From Paractinoplanes abujensis (GTDB lineage: Bacteria; Actinomycetota; Actinomycetes; Mycobacteriales; Micromonosporaceae): 64,000 bases of DNA. The translations under genes were made by a program, and so were the position numbers. Numbering within the stretch: position 1 is the first letter of the stretch; each line of letters begins with the position of its first letter. This document shows, in pieces, positions 25,453 to 35,993 of the stretch. Location of the stretch: NCBI RefSeq assembly GCF_014204895.1, contig NZ_JACHMF010000001.1:9114001-9178000 (forward strand), in the 5' to 3' direction. The notes beneath the pieces are model-generated. The model made no database searches and was not told where the DNA came from. It was given only the letters and a program-made list of their open reading frames with translations.

Positions 25453-26655
25453 CTAGGAGGTGCGTGGGAACTGTTCCTCGAGGGCTTCGGCGCCGACGAG
25501 GGGGGTGTTGAGCAGGTCGCGCAGCGCCTGTTCGCGGTGGGCCAGCGCCGCCCGCTGGGCCGGGGTCAGCGGCGACCACGGCGGGGGTGCGGCGGGCCAG
25601 GCGGGCGGCAGGCGGCGGCCACCGACGTACGTGGCCACGTTGATCAGCCGTACGGGGGCCACCCGGGTCTGGCGGTGGGAGTCGACGAGCTCGTGGGGCT
25701 CGGCGCGCACCTCGAACACGGCCAGGTCGGCCGGCGCCCCGACGTCGAGGGTGCCGCCGGGCAGGCCCAGGGCGCGCGCGGGCCGCGCGGTGACCATCGC
25801 CAGCACGTCGGGCAGCGGCACACCGGCCGCGAGCACTTTGGCCATCGTGGTCGGCAGGTCGAAGACGGGGCCGTAGAGCGAGCGGCAGTGCAGGTCGGTC
25901 GAGATCGTGTGCGGGCCCAGGCCCAGGCCGAGCTGCCGGTCGAGCACGTCGAAGGCGAAGCCGCCGGAGCCGTGGCCGAGGTCGAGCAGCACACCCCGGT
26001 CGACCGCGGCCCGCACGGCCGGCCCGAGCGGGGAGGCGATGCCGCTGGCGCTGTGCGTGACGATGTCGCCCGGGCGCAGCAGGTCGAGCACCTCCTCGAG
26101 CGCGGGCGGGGTGGTGCCGATGTGGACCATCACCGGCACGCCGCAGGCTTCTCCGACGGCCAGGCCGCGGCGCAGCGGCTCGACCCCGTTCGCGCCCACG
26201 GTGTCGCGGTCGATGCGCACCTTGAGCCCGCGGATCAGGTCGCGGTTGCGCTGCACGGTGTCGATCGCCAGCGGGACGTCGCAGGTGGTCAGGTCGCGGC
26301 TCTCGCCCGTGCGGCCGGCCAGGCCCAGCGCGGCGATGTTGAGCAGGGCCGGGACCCGTACGGCGGTGGTGGCGGCGACCTGGCGCAGGCCGTCGAGCGT
26401 GTACGCCCCCGCGGAGCCGGCGTCGACCCACGTGGTGACGCCGGTGTGCCAGGCGATCGGGTCGGGCGCGATGCCCCAGTAGCCGGGGCCGACGTGGGTG
26501 TGCAGGTCGATCAGGCCGGGGGTGACGAGCAGGCCGGAGACGTCGACGACCGTGTGCGCGTCGCGGGGCAGGCCGGGGCCGGTCGCGGTGATCACGCCGG
26601 CGGTGACCGCCACGTCGAACGGGTCGCCGCCGGCCAGCAGCAAGTCGTACGTCAC
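25453..26655 (-). CDS. Amidohydrolase/deacetylase-family metallohydrolase
   Basis: A 400-residue member of the amidohydrolase superfamily, closest by eye to dihydroorotase-like and D-aminoacylase-like proteins. It has the N-terminal beta sandwich (YDLLLAGG), the metal HxH in GLIDLHTHVGPGYWGI near residue 58, a lysine in GLKVRIDR, a histidine in VMVHIGTTPP, and ISTDLHCRS. I think it belongs to the EF_0837/AHA_3915 type often found beside PLP-dependent enzymes. It may remove acyl groups from amino compounds. The GTG at 26655 has GGGAGG five bases upstream. It is divergent from a GH20 hexosaminidase across 33 bases. Confidence 0.8.
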   Translation of the reverse strand: MTYDLLLAGGDPFDVAVTAGVITATGPGLPRDAHTVVDVSGLLVTPGLIDLHTHVGPGYWGIAPDPIAWHTGVTTWVDAGSAGAYTLDGLRQVAATTAVRVPALLNIAALGLAGRTGESRDLTTCDVPLAIDTVQRNRDLIRGLKVRIDRDTVGANGVEPLRRGLAVGEACGVPVMVHIGTTPPALEEVLDLLRPGDIVTHSASGIASPLGPAVRAAVDRGVLLDLGHGSGGFAFDVLDRQLGLGLGPHTISTDLHCRSLYGPVFDLPTTMAKVLAAGVPLPDVLAMVTARPARALGLPGGTLDVGAPADLAVFEVRAEPHELVDSHRQTRVAPVRLINVATYVGGRRLPPAWPAAPPPWSPLTPAQRAALAHREQALRDLLNTPLVGAEALEEQFPRTS

Positions 26656-26676
26656 GGCCACCTCCCGGGCCGACAC

Positions 26677-26682
26677 TATCTT
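26677..26682 (+). promoter_or_regulatory. Candidate -10 box for leaderless GH20 gene
   Basis: TATCTT ends six bases before the ATG at 26689, and no ribosome site lies between. The box is inside the 33-base gap to the divergent amidohydrolase gene. Confidence 0.45.
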
Positions 26683-26688
26683 GAACGG

Positions 26689-28227
26689 ATGAGCGCGCGG
26701 GGGTTGGTGCCGGAGCCGGAGTCGGTGGACGCGGCGGAGGGCGGGTTCCGGCTGTGGGCAGGCACGCCGCTGGCTTGCCCGCCGGAGCTGGCCGGCGTGG
26801 CGCAGTGGCTGCGGGGTGCGCTGCGCCTGCCGCTGCCGGTCGGTGCGGGCGGCCTCGACCTGCGCCTCGACCCCGGCCTGGGCGCCGAGGCGTACCGGCT
26901 GGACGGGCTGACGATCACGGGTGGGTCGGCCGCCGGGGTGTTCTACGGGTGTCAGACGCTGCGCCAGTTGCTGCCGCCGCAGGCGCTGCGCCGGGCCGGG
27001 CCGGCCGACTGGCCGCTGGCCGCCGTGCGGGTGCGGGACCGGCCCGCGTACGGGTGGCGGGGTGTCATGCTCGACGTCGCGCGTCACTTCATGCCCGTGG
27101 CTGATGTGCTGCGCTTCGTCGACCTGGCTGCCTTTCACAAGCTCAACGTGCTGCACCTGCACCTCACCGACGACCAGGGCTGGCGGCTCGAGGTGCCGGG
27201 GTGGCCGCGGCTGACCGAGACCGGCTCGTGGCGGACGGAGTCGATGCTGGGTGCGCGGCAGCACGCGACGTTCGACGGGCGGCCCCACGGCGGCTTCTAC
27301 ACCACCGACGACCTGCGCGAGATCGTGGCGTACGCGGAGGAGCGGCACGTCCGCGTGGTGCCCGAGGTCGACATGCCGGGCCACATGCAGGCCGCCGTGG
27401 CGGCGTACCCGCAGCTCGGCGCGGGCCCGCAACCGGTGCGGACGAGCTGGGGGATCTCGCCGCACGTGCTCAACCTGGGTGAGGAGTCGCTGGCCTTCTG
27501 CCGGGCGGTGCTCGACCACCTCTGCGACGTGTTCCCCAGCGAGGTGATCGGCATCGGCGGCGACGAGTGCCCGACTGAGGAGTGGGACGACCCCGACCGT
27601 CAGCCCTGGTTCACCGCGCGGATGGCCGAGCACCTGGCGGATCGCGGCCGCCGCGTCTACGGGTGGGACGAGATCCTGGAGGGCGGCGCCCCGGCCGGCG
27701 CGGTGGTGGCCGCCTGGCGCGGGGCCGGACCGGCATCGGTCGCGGCCCGGCTCGGGCATCCGGTGGTGGCGTGCCCCGACATCGAGGTCTACCTCGACTA
27801 CCGCCAGTCCGACGACCCGGGCGAGCCGACTCCGGTGGGCACCCGGCTCACCCTGGCCGACGTGTACGCGTTCACGCCCGTACCGGAAGGCTTGTCGGAA
27901 AAGGAACGCGAACTGGTGCTGGGTGGGCAGGCGAACGTGTGGACCGAGCACATGGACTCGGCCCGCGCCGTCGACTACATGACGTACCCGCGGCTCAGCG
28001 CGTTCGCCGAGGCGGTGTGGGGCCGCCGGTCGTACGAGGACTTCGCGTCGCGGCTGCCGGAGCACCTGGCCCGGCTGGACGCGCTCGGCGTGAACTACCG
28101 CCCGCTGACCGGGCCGCGGCCGTGGGACGCGCGGCCCGACGCGCCCGGCAACCCGCGCACCTGGCCCGACCGGCTGGCCGAGCTGCGCGAGATGACCCGG
28201 CGCTTGCCATCCGGTGGGCCGGTCTGA
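26689..28227 (+). CDS. GH20 beta-N-acetylhexosaminidase
   Basis: Glycoside hydrolase family 20 enzyme that releases terminal N-acetylglucosamine or N-acetylgalactosamine. The 512-residue protein has an N-terminal GH20b-like domain (to about 120), the barrel start YGWRGVMLDVARHFMPV, HLHLTDDQGWRLEV, and the catalytic pair in GIGGDECPTEEW near residue 290. No signal peptide is visible, so it is probably cytoplasmic and acts on imported chitooligosaccharides or peptidoglycan fragments. The ATG lacks a ribosome site and may be read from a leaderless mRNA. Downstream genes follow closely. Confidence 0.93.
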   Translation: MSARGLVPEPESVDAAEGGFRLWAGTPLACPPELAGVAQWLRGALRLPLPVGAGGLDLRLDPGLGAEAYRLDGLTITGGSAAGVFYGCQTLRQLLPPQALRRAGPADWPLAAVRVRDRPAYGWRGVMLDVARHFMPVADVLRFVDLAAFHKLNVLHLHLTDDQGWRLEVPGWPRLTETGSWRTESMLGARQHATFDGRPHGGFYTTDDLREIVAYAEERHVRVVPEVDMPGHMQAAVAAYPQLGAGPQPVRTSWGISPHVLNLGEESLAFCRAVLDHLCDVFPSEVIGIGGDECPTEEWDDPDRQPWFTARMAEHLADRGRRVYGWDEILEGGAPAGAVVAAWRGAGPASVAARLGHPVVACPDIEVYLDYRQSDDPGEPTPVGTRLTLADVYAFTPVPEGLSEKERELVLGGQANVWTEHMDSARAVDYMTYPRLSAFAEAVWGRRSYEDFASRLPEHLARLDALGVNYRPLTGPRPWDARPDAPGNPRTWPDRLAELREMTRRLPSGGPV

Positions 28228-28277
28228 TGAGCTGCTCTCAGCGTCGCGGTGTACCCGGCAAGGAGACCGCCGAGGGC

Positions 28278-28751
28278 ATGGAGGCGTGGAACCATGGGAC
28301 ATCCGTGGACAGCTATGACAACGAACGGGCGCGGTTCCGCGCCTACGGCGATCAACTGATCAGCGCGCACCTGCGGCTGCGCGAGATGGTCGAAGACCTC
28401 TACGTGGCGCTGGACGAGGGCCGCGGGGAGCAAGAACTGCAGCTGTACTGCCTGACGCTGTGCGGGGCGGTGACCAAGCACCACACGGCCGAGGACCTCG
28501 ACGTCTTCCCGTTGCTGGCCGCGCGGCACCCCGAGCTGGAGGCGTTCCTGCGCAGCCTCAAGAGCGACCACAACATGCTCGCGCACATGCTGGGACGGCT
28601 GCAGCGCTCCACCACGTACGAGGAACTGGACGCGATCAGCGCCGTTCTGGAGACCCACTTCATCGGCGAGGAGAAGCGCCTCGTGTCGGTGCTCAACGCC
28701 CTGGAACCGATGGGCGACCTAGGGATCGAGGTGACCGATGGACGTGCCTGA
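28278..28751 (+). CDS. Hemerythrin-like (HHE) domain protein
   Basis: A soluble protein of about 157 residues with a four-helix hemerythrin/HHE cation-binding domain: a His in LISAHLRLREMV, KHHTAEDLDVFPLL, KSDHNMLAHML and THFIGEEKRLV provide His/Glu ligands for a di-iron site. It may bind oxygen or nitric oxide, or sense iron or oxygen. The start is uncertain: ATG 28278 has AAGGAG about 13 bases upstream; ATG 28227 overlaps the stop of the hexosaminidase gene and would add 17 residues; GTG 28305 begins right at the domain. The 3' end overlaps the next gene by 14 bases. Confidence 0.82.
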   Translation: MEAWNHGTSVDSYDNERARFRAYGDQLISAHLRLREMVEDLYVALDEGRGEQELQLYCLTLCGAVTKHHTAEDLDVFPLLAARHPELEAFLRSLKSDHNMLAHMLGRLQRSTTYEELDAISAVLETHFIGEEKRLVSVLNALEPMGDLGIEVTDGRA

Positions 28752-29916
28752 ACCAGCCGTCGACTGGCGCAGCAAAGGGTTCTGGCTGCCCGAGGGCAGG
28801 CTCGACCTCCCGGCCGACCTCTTCGGCGGGCAGTTCACCTGGCCCCTGCTGGTGCTGCGGCGCGAGGCGGCCGAGGCCAACATCGCGACCATGGCCGCCT
28901 ACTGCCGGCGCCACGGCTGGGAGTTCAGCCCCCACGCCAAGACGACCATGGCTCCGGGGCTGCTGGCCCGGCAGCTGGCGGCGGGCGCCTGGGGCATGAC
29001 CGTCGCGACCGCCAACCAGGCCCTCGTGCTGCGGAGGCTCGGCGTGCCGCGGGTGCTGATCGCCAACGAGGTGCTCGATCCGACCACGCTGCGCTGGCTG
29101 GCCCGCGAGACCGCGGCCGGGTGGGAGGTCTACTTCCAGGTCGACTCGGTCGAGGGGGTGCGCGCCGCGGCCGGCGCCGGGCCGGTGCGGGTGCTCATCG
29201 AACTGGGCCACGAGCACGGACGTACGGGAATCCGGTCGGCGGCCGCGGTCGAGGAAGTGGCCCGGATGATCGCGGCCGCGCCCGAGGTGCAGCTGGCCGG
29301 CCTGACCGCGTACGAGGGCCAGCTCCGGACCGAGGCGGAAGTGGACGGCTTCCTCGACCAGGTGGTGGCCGCCTTCGAACGGCTGCGGGCGGCGGGACTC
29401 CTGCCGGAGCGGCCCGTCCTGTCCGCCGGCGGCAGCGCCTGGTTCGACCGCGTGGTCGAGCGGGTCAAACCCGTGGACGCCACCCTCGTGCTGCGCAGCG
29501 GCGCCTCGGTGACCCACGACGACGGCTTCTATCGCGAGCGCACGCCGTTCCTGCGCGTGCCGCAGGAGGGCCCGCTGGCCGCCGCGCTCGACCTCTGGGC
29601 CCAGATCATTTCGGTCCCCGAGCCGGGGCTGGCGCTGGCCGGCATGGGCAAGCGGGACGCGCCGTTCGACGAGGGGCTGCCGGTGCCGATGGAGATCCGC
29701 CGGGCCGACGGCACGTACGCGGCGACCACCGGCATCGAGGTGACCAAGCTCAACGACCACCACACCTATCTGTCCATCGCGGACACATCGCTGGTGCCGG
29801 GCGACCTCGTCCGGTTCGGCATCTCGCACCCCTGCACGGCTTTCGACAAATGGCGGCACATTCCGGTGGTTGACGACGACCGGCGCGTGGTCGACGTGCT
29901 CGCCACGTACTTCTGA
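28738..29916 (+). CDS. PLP-dependent D-threonine aldolase/D-serine dehydratase-like enzyme
   Basis: A 392-residue fold-type III PLP enzyme. The PLP lysine is in SPHAKTTMAP near residue 65; the barrel has LIELGHEHGRTGIRS and LSAGGSAWFD; the C-terminal domain ends ISHPCTAFDKWRHIPVVDDD, in which His and Cys are the usual metal ligands of D-serine dehydratase-like enzymes. It probably acts on a D-amino or beta-hydroxy-D-amino acid. It overlaps the hemerythrin-like gene by 14 bases. RidA and an amidohydrolase on the other strand nearby would fit a D-amino-acid route, but that link is inferred. Confidence 0.85.
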   Translation: MDVPEPAVDWRSKGFWLPEGRLDLPADLFGGQFTWPLLVLRREAAEANIATMAAYCRRHGWEFSPHAKTTMAPGLLARQLAAGAWGMTVATANQALVLRRLGVPRVLIANEVLDPTTLRWLARETAAGWEVYFQVDSVEGVRAAAGAGPVRVLIELGHEHGRTGIRSAAAVEEVARMIAAAPEVQLAGLTAYEGQLRTEAEVDGFLDQVVAAFERLRAAGLLPERPVLSAGGSAWFDRVVERVKPVDATLVLRSGASVTHDDGFYRERTPFLRVPQEGPLAAALDLWAQIISVPEPGLALAGMGKRDAPFDEGLPVPMEIRRADGTYAATTGIEVTKLNDHHTYLSIADTSLVPGDLVRFGISHPCTAFDKWRHIPVVDDDRRVVDVLATYF

Positions 29917-29931
29917 CCGGGCCGCGGCTGG

Positions 29932-29937
29932 CAGACT
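29932..29937 (+). promoter_or_regulatory. Candidate -10 box for the comB-like gene
   Basis: CAGACT ends six bases before the ATG at 29944, with no ribosome site between. The first base departs from the TANNNT consensus, so support is moderate. Confidence 0.35.
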
Positions 29938-29943
29938 GCGAGC

Positions 29944-30702
29944 ATGTCTCGGGTTCGATTCGACTGGGGGCCGCTGGGCGCCGACGCGGTGGCCCCCGGT
30001 GCGGCCTACGTGGCCGTGGTCGACGTGCTCTCGTTCACCACCACGCTGACCGTCGCCGTCGAGCAGGGCATCAGCGTGCTGCCGTACCGGTGGCGGGACG
30101 ACTCCGCGGTGGCGGTGGCCCGGCGGCACGGGGCGATCCTCGCGGTGCTGCGCTCGCAGGCCGGGCCCGGCCAGGTGACGCTGTCGCCGGAGAGCATCCT
30201 GCGCACCGACCTGGAGGCGGCGAAGATCGACCGGCTCGTGCTGCCCTCGCCCAACGGCTCGGCCATCTCGGTGCGGCTGGCCGACGCGGGCTGCACGGTG
30301 GTCGGCGTCTGCCTGCGCAACGCGGCGGCCGCCGCGGCCTGGGTGTGGGAGCGGGCCGGGGACAAGCCGGTGGCCGTGGTGGCGGCCGGGGAGCGGTGGC
30401 CGGACGGGTCGCTGCGGCCCGCCGTCGAGGACCTGTGGGGCGCGGGCGCGTTTCTGGCCCGGCTGGCCGACCTGGACTCCACCGACGGGTTCTCGCCCGA
30501 GGCGCTGACCGCCCTGGCGGCGTACCGGGGGGTGGCCGGGCGGATCGAGGCGGAGCTGCCCGAGTCGGCCAGCGGCCTGGAGCTGCGGGCCAACGGGTTC
30601 GCCGGGGACGTCACGGTGGCCGGGGACGTGGGGGCCAGCCCGGTCGTGCCGGTATTGCGCGACGGATGGTTCGTTCCTGGCGGAACCCCTTCCACCACCT
30701 AG
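29944..30702 (+). CDS. 2-phosphosulfolactate phosphatase family protein
   Basis: A 252-residue ComB-family protein. ComB removes phosphate from 2-phosphosulfolactate in coenzyme M synthesis in archaea; the family is also common in bacteria without coenzyme M, where the role is unclear. The signature segments VVDVLSFTTTLTVAVEQG near residues 25-42, LPSPNGSAIS near 101, and DLWGAGAFLARL near 165 are present. It begins 27 bases after the PLP enzyme gene and ends 10 bases before a convergent aldo/keto reductase gene. Function beyond a phosphatase-like role is not assignable. Confidence 0.85.
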   Translation: MSRVRFDWGPLGADAVAPGAAYVAVVDVLSFTTTLTVAVEQGISVLPYRWRDDSAVAVARRHGAILAVLRSQAGPGQVTLSPESILRTDLEAAKIDRLVLPSPNGSAISVRLADAGCTVVGVCLRNAAAAAAWVWERAGDKPVAVVAAGERWPDGSLRPAVEDLWGAGAFLARLADLDSTDGFSPEALTALAAYRGVAGRIEAELPESASGLELRANGFAGDVTVAGDVGASPVVPVLRDGWFVPGGTPSTT

Positions 30703-30712
30703 CGGTCCGGTT

Positions 30713-31723
30713 CTACTCCGGGGCCGCGTCGTGGCCGCTGTTGGCGAGCGTGTCGTACGGGAACGGCAGCGGATCGACAGCGGTCACGTCGTCCAGTCTC
30801 CGCACCAGCGCCGGGTCGAGGTCCCAGCCGGCGGCGCCCAGATCGGACTCCAGCTGCTCCAGGTTGCGCGCCCCGATGATCGGGGCCGTCACCGTGGGCC
30901 GTTGCAGCAGCCAGTTCAGGGCGACCTGGGCCGGCTCGCGTCCCGCCGCCGTGGCCACCGCCCGCAGCTCGTCGAGGACCCGCCACGTGCGGTCGGTGTC
31001 GTAGACACCCCAGCGTTCGCCCCAGTTCTCGGCCTCGGCCATCCCGATCCGGCTGTCCGCCGGGGCCGACCCGCCCCGCGTGTAGCGCCCGGTCAGCCAC
31101 CCGCCGCGCAGCGGGCTCCACGGCAGCACACCCAGCCCGGCGTCGGCCGCCAGCGGGCCCTGCTCCCACTCGAACTCGCGGTCGAGCAGGTTGTAGCGCG
31201 GCTGGACGGCGGCGAACGGTTCCCATCCGCGCTTGTCGGCGACGCCGAGCGCCTTCTGGATCTGCCAGGCGGCCCAGTTGCTGACGGCCAGGTAACGCAC
31301 CTTGCCGCTGGTCACCAGCAGGTCGAGGGTGCGGACGACGTCCTCCACGGCCGCGGCCGGGTCCCAGCCGTGCACGTGGTAGAGGTCGATGTGGTCGGTG
31401 CCCAGCCGGCGCAGGCTGCCCTCGGCCGCGGCCATGACGTGTTTGCGGCCGAGCCCGGCCCGGTTGCCGCCGGGGCCCCAGCGCACCTTCGTCGAGATCA
31501 CCCAGTCGGCCCGGTCGTGCTGTTTCAGCCAGTGGCCCACGATCTGTTCGCTGCGTCCCGCCCCGTACGCGTCGGCGGTGTCGAGGAACGTGCCCCCGGC
31601 CTCGGCGAACCGGTCCATCATGCGGAGGCTGGTCTCTTCGTCGGCCTCACGCCCGAAGGTCATCGCCCCGAGGCAGAGTTCGCTGACGGCCAGCGAGGTG
31701 CGGCCCAGAAATCGATAGCGCAT
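30713..31723 (-). CDS. Aldo/keto reductase
   Basis: A 336-residue NADPH-dependent aldo/keto reductase. The catalytic tetrad is visible: Asp and Tyr in [12 protein letters not shown], Lys in [10 protein letters not shown], and His in LYHVHGWDP; the cofactor end has [12 protein letters not shown]. It is divergent from a MocR-type regulator across only 46 bases. Because some aldo/keto reductases reduce pyridoxal and many MocR regulators sense PLP, a role in vitamin B6 metabolism is possible, but a general carbonyl reductase is equally likely. The ATG lies six bases after a TACTGT box and may be leaderless. Confidence 0.9.
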   Translation of the reverse strand: MRYRFLGRTSLAVSELCLGAMTFGREADEETSLRMMDRFAEAGGTFLDTADAYGAGRSEQIVGHWLKQHDRADWVISTKVRWGPGGNRAGLGRKHVMAAAEGSLRRLGTDHIDLYHVHGWDPAAAVEDVVRTLDLLVTSGKVRYLAVSNWAAWQIQKALGVADKRGWEPFAAVQPRYNLLDREFEWEQGPLAADAGLGVLPWSPLRGGWLTGRYTRGGSAPADSRIGMAEAENWGERWGVYDTDRTWRVLDELRAVATAAGREPAQVALNWLLQRPTVTAPIIGARNLEQLESDLGAAGWDLDPALVRRLDDVTAVDPLPFPYDTLANSGHDAAPE

Positions 31724-31729
31724 GATGCG

Positions 31730-31735
31730 ACAGTA
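31730..31735 (-). promoter_or_regulatory. Candidate -10 box for the aldo/keto reductase
   Basis: On the minus strand TACTGT ends six bases before the ATG. The divergent regulator has its own box TACGAT at 31756-31761, so the two promoters are about 20 bases apart and probably interfere or are controlled together. Confidence 0.45.
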
Positions 31736-31755
31736 CGGCCGGATCGGTCTGCGCC

Positions 31756-31761
31756 TACGAT
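31756..31761 (+). promoter_or_regulatory. Candidate -10 box for the MocR gene
   Basis: TACGAT ends eight bases before the ATG at 31770, with no ribosome site between, so a leaderless or near-leaderless transcript is likely. Confidence 0.4.
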
Positions 31762-31769
31762 CCATTTCC

Positions 31770-33119
31770 ATGCCGGAATCCCGTACCAATTCGGCCTGGG
31801 AGACGCTTCTCGAGCTGCCCGCCCGGGGCCCTCGGCACGTGGCGCTGGCGGCCGCGCTGCGGGCGGCGATCCGGTCGGGGCGGGTGCCGTCGGGGTCCGC
31901 GTTGCCGCCGAGCCGGGTGCTGGCGCCGGTGCTGGGCTGCTCGCGGTGGGTCGTCACGCAGGCCTATGCGCAGCTCGCCACCGAGGGCTATCTGGAGGGG
32001 CGGACGGGTTCGGCCACCCGCGTTCGCTATCACGGCACACCGCCCACCGAAGTCGCGACGACTCCGGACCGGAAGGCGTTCGACTTGGCGCCGGGCCGGC
32101 CCGACCTCCGGTTCTTCCCGCGCCGCCAGTGGGCCGACGCGCTGTCCGAAGCGGCCGCCTCGGCAGACCTCGGCTACCCGCCACCCGGCGGCCATCCCGA
32201 GCTGCGCAGGGTGCTTGCCGAATATCTGTCCCGTTCCCGGGCCGCCGCCGCCGACCCCGCCTCGGTGCTCGTCTGCACCAGCATCCGCAACGCGGTCGGC
32301 CGGCTCTGCCGCGGTCTGTTCGCCGCCGGGCACCGCGCGATCGCCGTCGAGGACCCGGGCTGGGGTGCCCTGCGCGCGATCGCCGCCGACGCGGGCCTGC
32401 GACCCGTGCCGGTCCCGGTCGACGGTGACGGCTTGCGGGTGGCTGAGCTTTCTTCCCCCGTACGGGCGGTGCTGCTCTCCCCGGCCCACCAGTTCCCGAC
32501 CGGCGCCGTGCTGGCCCCGGCCCGCCGGGCCGCCCTGGTCGACTGGGCCCGCGCGGTCGACGGCGTGATCGTGGAGGACGAGTACGACAGCGAGTTCCGC
32601 TACGACCGCAAGCCGGTGGGCTGCCTGCAGGGCCTCGACCCGGCGCGCGTGGTGCTGGTCGGCTCGGCCCACAAGACCCTGGCCCCGGCGGTCGGCGTCG
32701 GCTGGGCCGTGGCGCCACCCCGCTGGCGGCCCGCCCTGGAGTCGGGCCCGTCGCCCACGGCCATCGACCAGGCGGCGTTCGCCGGGTTCGTGGCCGCGGG
32801 CCGCTACGACCGGCACCTGCACCGGGCCCGCCAGCGCTACCGGGCCCGCCGCGACCTGCTGATCGCCGAGCTCACCGCGCACCGGCCGGGCTGCACCACC
32901 CAGGGCGTCTCGGCCGGCCTGCACGTGGTCTGCTCCTGGCCCGGCCTCGACGAGCGCGCGGTGGCGGCGGCCGCCCGCGGGGCCGGCGTCGACGTGATGA
33001 CGCTGGCCGACTACCGGGTCGCGCCCGGCCCGCCGGGGCTGGTGCTGGGCTACGGCAACATCAGCGACGCGGCCGTGCCGCGGGCGGTCCGGGCTCTCGT
33101 ACGCGGCCGTTCTGCATGA
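31770..33119 (+). CDS. MocR/PdxR-family regulator (GntR domain plus aminotransferase fold)
   Basis: A 449-residue regulator joining a GntR winged helix (about residues 15-80: [40 protein letters not shown]) to a class I aminotransferase-like domain. The PLP lysine is in [19 protein letters not shown], preceded by [17 protein letters not shown], which is standard for MocR. Such proteins usually bind PLP as an effector and control vitamin B6, GABA or amino-acid genes. The divergent aldo/keto reductase is the likely target. It ends with ATGA close to an intergenic stretch without a recognisable gene. Confidence 0.92.
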   Translation: MPESRTNSAWETLLELPARGPRHVALAAALRAAIRSGRVPSGSALPPSRVLAPVLGCSRWVVTQAYAQLATEGYLEGRTGSATRVRYHGTPPTEVATTPDRKAFDLAPGRPDLRFFPRRQWADALSEAAASADLGYPPPGGHPELRRVLAEYLSRSRAAAADPASVLVCTSIRNAVGRLCRGLFAAGHRAIAVEDPGWGALRAIAADAGLRPVPVPVDGDGLRVAELSSPVRAVLLSPAHQFPTGAVLAPARRAALVDWARAVDGVIVEDEYDSEFRYDRKPVGCLQGLDPARVVLVGSAHKTLAPAVGVGWAVAPPRWRPALESGPSPTAIDQAAFAGFVAAGRYDRHLHRARQRYRARRDLLIAELTAHRPGCTTQGVSAGLHVVCSWPGLDERAVAAAARGAGVDVMTLADYRVAPGPPGLVLGYGNISDAAVPRAVRALVRGRSA

Positions 33120-33343
33120 GGAAGTGGGCCTGCTCGATCCGGGTCAGCAGGGGCACGGTCGCCACCGCCGCGGCGGCAACTGCAACGCGGGCGGGATCCG
33201 TTGATCGATCCGATCGGGCGCCACCAGGGAATTCTACGGGCCGGCGGGCCGATGACCGTGTCCCCTCGGCGAGGGATGGGATGCGATCGATGGTGGTTTT
33301 AGGGTCGTTTTGTCACGCCGGCATCACCCCCTCGGAGCCGCCG

Positions 33344-34030
33344 ATGTCCACGTTCCGCGCGACCAACAACACCCCACCCAAGGCCCGCGAACCGTTCGCG
33401 GTGGCGGCCCCGCCGAAAACCGAGATCCCGGACGGCCCGACCGAGCAGATCGGCGAGCGCCGCCCGGGCAAGCGCCGCAACTGGGGGTTCCTCCTGGTCA
33501 CGGCGGTGGCGTTGTTCGCCCTGAACGTGGCCGGGGTGGCCGTCTTCGTGGCCTGGCGGGCCGCTCACCTGGCCCGGGCCGCGCTGCAGCAGCAGCCGGT
33601 GGCGGCCGCCGCGCCCGGCCCGGGGGAGGACTTCGACGTCTCGTACGCCCAGGAACCGTTGCGGGTGCAGGTGGGCTGCTCCGCGGTGCTCTTCCTCGAC
33701 CTCGACGAGCCTCGCTCGAACGCCGGTGAGAAGGTGAGTGACCTGCGCTACGACAGCCGCTGCGGCGATCAGCCGCCCAGCCTGACCCTCGGTTCCGGCG
33801 CGGCCGGCGGCAGCCAGGTCCGCAACAACGACACCGACGCCGCGGGGTGCGCCCGGGCCATCCGCACCAGCCCCATCGGGCCGGGGGCGAGCGTTCCCGT
33901 CCGCAAGGGGGCCGTGCTCTGCGTGCTGACGGCGGCCAGCCCGGCCCGCATGGTGCTGGTCGAGATCACCGATGTCGGCCGGACCGGAACCGCTGGTATG
34001 CGCGCGACGTCCTGGAAAGTAGCGGCCTGA
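33344..34030 (+). CDS. Hypothetical single-pass membrane protein
   Basis: A 228-residue protein I do not recognise. Residues 1-45 are polar and probably cytoplasmic (Pro/Lys/Arg-rich), followed by one membrane helix near 47-68 (GFLLVTAVALFALNVAGVAVFV). The outer part is a small domain with four cysteines (VGCSAVLFLDLD, SRCGDQP, AGCARAI, AVLCVLT), which may form two disulfides, and an all-beta look. The ATG at 33344 has GGAG eight bases upstream. It precedes aspS by 70 bases. The preceding 224 bases (33120-33343) contain no gene that I can support. Confidence 0.7.
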   Translation: MSTFRATNNTPPKAREPFAVAAPPKTEIPDGPTEQIGERRPGKRRNWGFLLVTAVALFALNVAGVAVFVAWRAAHLARAALQQQPVAAAAPGPGEDFDVSYAQEPLRVQVGCSAVLFLDLDEPRSNAGEKVSDLRYDSRCGDQPPSLTLGSGAAGGSQVRNNDTDAAGCARAIRTSPIGPGASVPVRKGAVLCVLTAASPARMVLVEITDVGRTGTAGMRATSWKVAA

Positions 34031-34100
34031 CGGCGGTCGTGCCGGGCGCCCCTGACAGAATGTCGGGTGCGCCCCGTGACAGCTGTGAGGAGACCTTCCC

Positions 34101-35903
<1,803 letters not shown>

Positions 35904-35911
35904 TCTGATCT

Positions 35912-35990
35912 GACACATGAGCGAGCTTGCGAGCGAATCATCAGGCACAGTGCCCGGCTCAGGCCTCCGCGGTAGCGAAGCGGAGGCGGC
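35912..35990 (+). repeat. Candidate dispersed intergenic repeat
   Basis: The short gap after aspS contains a segment with GCGAGCTTGCGAGC (a direct repeat of GCGAGC) and a hairpin GCCTCCGC (35963-35970) / GCGGAGGC (35980-35987). From memory, similar segments that read as MSELASES occur before many genes in Micromonosporaceae. This is unverified. Confidence 0.4.
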
Positions 35991-35993
35991 GGC

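Noticed and set aside
33061-33240. Minus-strand reading that looks protein-like ([15 protein letters not shown])
   Set aside because: It overlaps the end of the MocR gene, has no start codon with a ribosome site and no family that I recognise. A degraded gene end cannot be excluded but is not supported.
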